This document shows, piece after piece, positions 62,972 to 64,000 of a stretch of DNA of 64,000 bases. This DNA comes from Bacteroidia bacterium (lineage in GTDB: Bacteria; Bacteroidota; Bacteroidia; Flavobacteriales; Flavobacteriaceae): the NCBI GenBank assembly GCA_030432635.1, contig JAUIMB010000006.1:124001-188000 (forward strand), in the 5' to 3' direction. The notes beneath the pieces were generated by a model, which was not told the DNA's origin, did not search any database, and saw only the letters and a program-made list of their open reading frames with translations. The position numbers and the translations under genes are program-made. Numbering within the stretch: position 1 is the first letter of the stretch; every line of letters begins with the position of its first letter.

Positions 62972-63502
62972 TTAGTTAACGACCATTGCTCTTAAATCCT
63001 TAATGCAATTTCGATTTCTAGTTTTTATCGTTCCTATTGGGATGTCTAATTCTTCAGAAGTTTCCTTTTGGGTGTATCCTTTAAAGTATAAAAATTCAAT
63101 AATTTTTTTACATTTTTCACCAAGGGCTTTGACGTATTTTGCAATACCTATAGCATCCGTTCTTTTATCCAAATTATCTTTGGTTTCAAGGATATCTACG
63201 AAAAATTCTGCTTTAAGGTTTTTCTTGGAGTCTTTAAAGGCTTTAGACCTTGTTTTGTCGATAGCTGCATTTCTAGCAATGTTTAAGAGCCAAGTGAAAA
63301 AACGACCTTTACTAGAATCATAAGAGTCAGATTTATGCCAAGCCTTAATGAATACATCTTGCATGACTTCTTCGGCTATATGATGATCTCTTACGATATT
63401 AAATATAACACCATGCATACTGTCGCTGTACATTTGATACAACTTTTCAAATGCACTTTCGTTTTTATTTTGGAACTGGGAAATTAAAAGTTCTAATTGC
63501 AT
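62972..63502 (-). CDS. ECF-family RNA polymerase sigma factor
   Basis: A 176-residue sigma-70 family protein. Region 2 has FEKLYQMYSDSMHGVIFNIV, AEEVMQDVFIKAWHKSD and RFFTWLLNIARNAAIDKTRS; region 4 has LYFKGYTQKETSEELDIPIG. Its partner anti-sigma gene follows directly. This pairing is of the SigK/RskA type. The gene upstream is a superoxide dismutase, so oxidative stress is a possible signal. Confidence 0.9.
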   Translation of the reverse strand: MQLELLISQFQNKNESAFEKLYQMYSDSMHGVIFNIVRDHHIAEEVMQDVFIKAWHKSDSYDSSKGRFFTWLLNIARNAAIDKTRSKAFKDSKKNLKAEFFVDILETKDNLDKRTDAIGIAKYVKALGEKCKKIIEFLYFKGYTQKETSEELDIPIGTIKTRNRNCIKDLRAMVVN

Positions 63503-63519
63503 ATAATAGTTAATTGTGG

Positions 63520-63567
63520 TTTCTAAAGGTAATGAAAAAATAAATTAACCCATCAATCCTTTAGAAA
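63520..63567. repeat. 10-base perfect inverted repeat upstream of the sigma gene
   Basis: TTTCTAAAGG at 63520-63529 and CCTTTAGAAA at 63558-63567 are perfect inverses separated by 28 bases. They flank the gap between the dismutase stop and the sigma start. No T-run follows on the minus strand, so a protein-binding site or mRNA structure is more likely than a terminator. Confidence 0.5.
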
Positions 63568-63585
63568 TCTGAATGAATTATATGA

Positions 63586-64000
63586 TCATTCAATAATACC
63601 ACCACAACTAATGCGGCTTCCGGCAGCTCCAGAAGGTTGTGAAGTGAAATCGTCAACACCTTGGTGCACAATAACTGCTTTTCCTAAAATATCCTTGGTT
63701 TCATCACCACACCCAATGCACCATTCATCGGTTGTTTTGGTTATGGTGGCATTTCCATCGGCATTAGCGGTAAAGTTTCCAATATCACCTTTGTGATATC
63801 CAGATGTCGCACCCCATTTTCCATGTGGTTGCCCTGTTGGATTCCAGTGGCCTCCAGAGGATGTTCCGTCATCAGAAGTACAATCCGCTTTTTCATGCAA
63901 GTGAATAGCATGTTCTCCTTCTGAAAGACCATTCATAACGGCTACCATTGTCACTAGACCCTTATCTTGTTTAAATACCACGCTGCCCGAAACATTGCTT
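63586..64000 (-). CDS. sodC: Cu/Zn superoxide dismutase family protein, N-terminus cut by window edge
   Basis: The frame enters from the right edge and has no visible start; the methionine at 63981 is internal. The visible part has HAIHLHEKADCTSDDGTSSGGHWNP and HGKWGATSGYHKGDIGN, the metal-binding histidines of the copper and zinc sites. GAAGSRISCGGII near the end gives the second disulfide Cys and the conserved Arg. Copper-zinc dismutases of this type are exported to the periplasm and convert superoxide to peroxide. The signal peptide would lie beyond the window. Confidence 0.87.
   Translation of the reverse strand, partial: SNVSGSVVFKQDKGLVTMVAVMNGLSEGEHAIHLHEKADCTSDDGTSSGGHWNPTGQPHGKWGATSGYHKGDIGNFTANADGNATITKTTDEWCIGCGDETKDILGKAVIVHQGVDDFTSQPSGAAGSRISCGGIIE

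Overview
The window is a 64 kb piece of an AT-rich chromosome from a member of the Bacteroidota, almost certainly family Flavobacteriaceae. Pointers are the promoter elements of the TTTG / TAnnTTTG type before several genes, a PorV/PorQ-like outer-membrane protein, 2TM-domain proteins beside a LytTR regulator, a LETM1-related protein, DUF2141 and DUF4331 proteins, a TonB-dependent receptor with an N-terminal carboxypeptidase-regulatory-like domain, and an acidic lipoprotein export signal (CSSDDD). The genus cannot be named from sequence alone. I saw no rRNA, tRNA, CRISPR array, integrase or transposase.

Layout. (1) 1-2557, minus strand: a methyltransferase cut by the window edge and a Uup-like ABC-F ATPase. 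(2) 2703-38159, plus strand: one very large surface-polysaccharide locus. It starts behind a good flavobacterial promoter with Wza, Wzc, a short PglC-like phosphoglycosyltransferase, a nucleotide-sugar dehydrogenase (TviB/WbpA type) and a C4-epimerase (TviC/WbpP type). A Wzm/Wzt ABC exporter follows, then an acetyltransferase-sulfotransferase fusion, three asparagine-synthetase-like proteins, two further sulfotransferases, eleven glycosyltransferases (GT2, GT4 and one GT47/exostosin-like), two FkbM methyltransferases, another methyltransferase, a transglutaminase-like protein, a Wzy/WaaL-like membrane protein and finally a long WcaJ-like phosphoglycosyltransferase. (3) 38209-46217: envelope and housekeeping genes (lnt, PorV-like, pssA, terC-like, a serine-acetyltransferase-like gene, lptB, an AhpD-like gene, tatC, kdsD/kpsF). 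(4) 46305-50593: recQ, a cyclophilin-FKBP fusion and two unknown small proteins. (5) 50780-55033: DUF2141, a secreted TPR-like protein, and a LytS-type kinase fused to a 2TM domain, followed by three separate 2TM proteins and a LytTR regulator. (6) 55030-56746, minus: a J-domain protein and a LETM1-related protein. (7) 56893-61805: two half-length DUF4331 proteins, a TPR lipoprotein and a TonB-dependent receptor. (8) 62164-64000, minus: anti-sigma factor, ECF sigma factor and a partial Cu/Zn superoxide dismutase.

How the parts work together. The polysaccharide locus has the genes to make a UDP-N-acetylhexosaminuronic acid, and very probably its uronamide through the AsnB-like amidotransferases. 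The sugars would be assembled on undecaprenyl phosphate, sulfated and possibly acetylated, polymerised and exported. It mixes parts of two export routes (Wza/Wzc/Wzy and Wzm/Wzt) and no Wzx flippase is recognisable. A sulfated, amidated acidic glycan built by a bacterium is the most interesting product suggested by this window. Region 5 looks like a membrane-signalling cassette built by duplication of the 2TM domain. Region 7 looks like an outer-membrane uptake system.

Limits: all functions come from reading motifs in the translated sequence. No database search was run and residue positions are approximate unless tied to a single residue.
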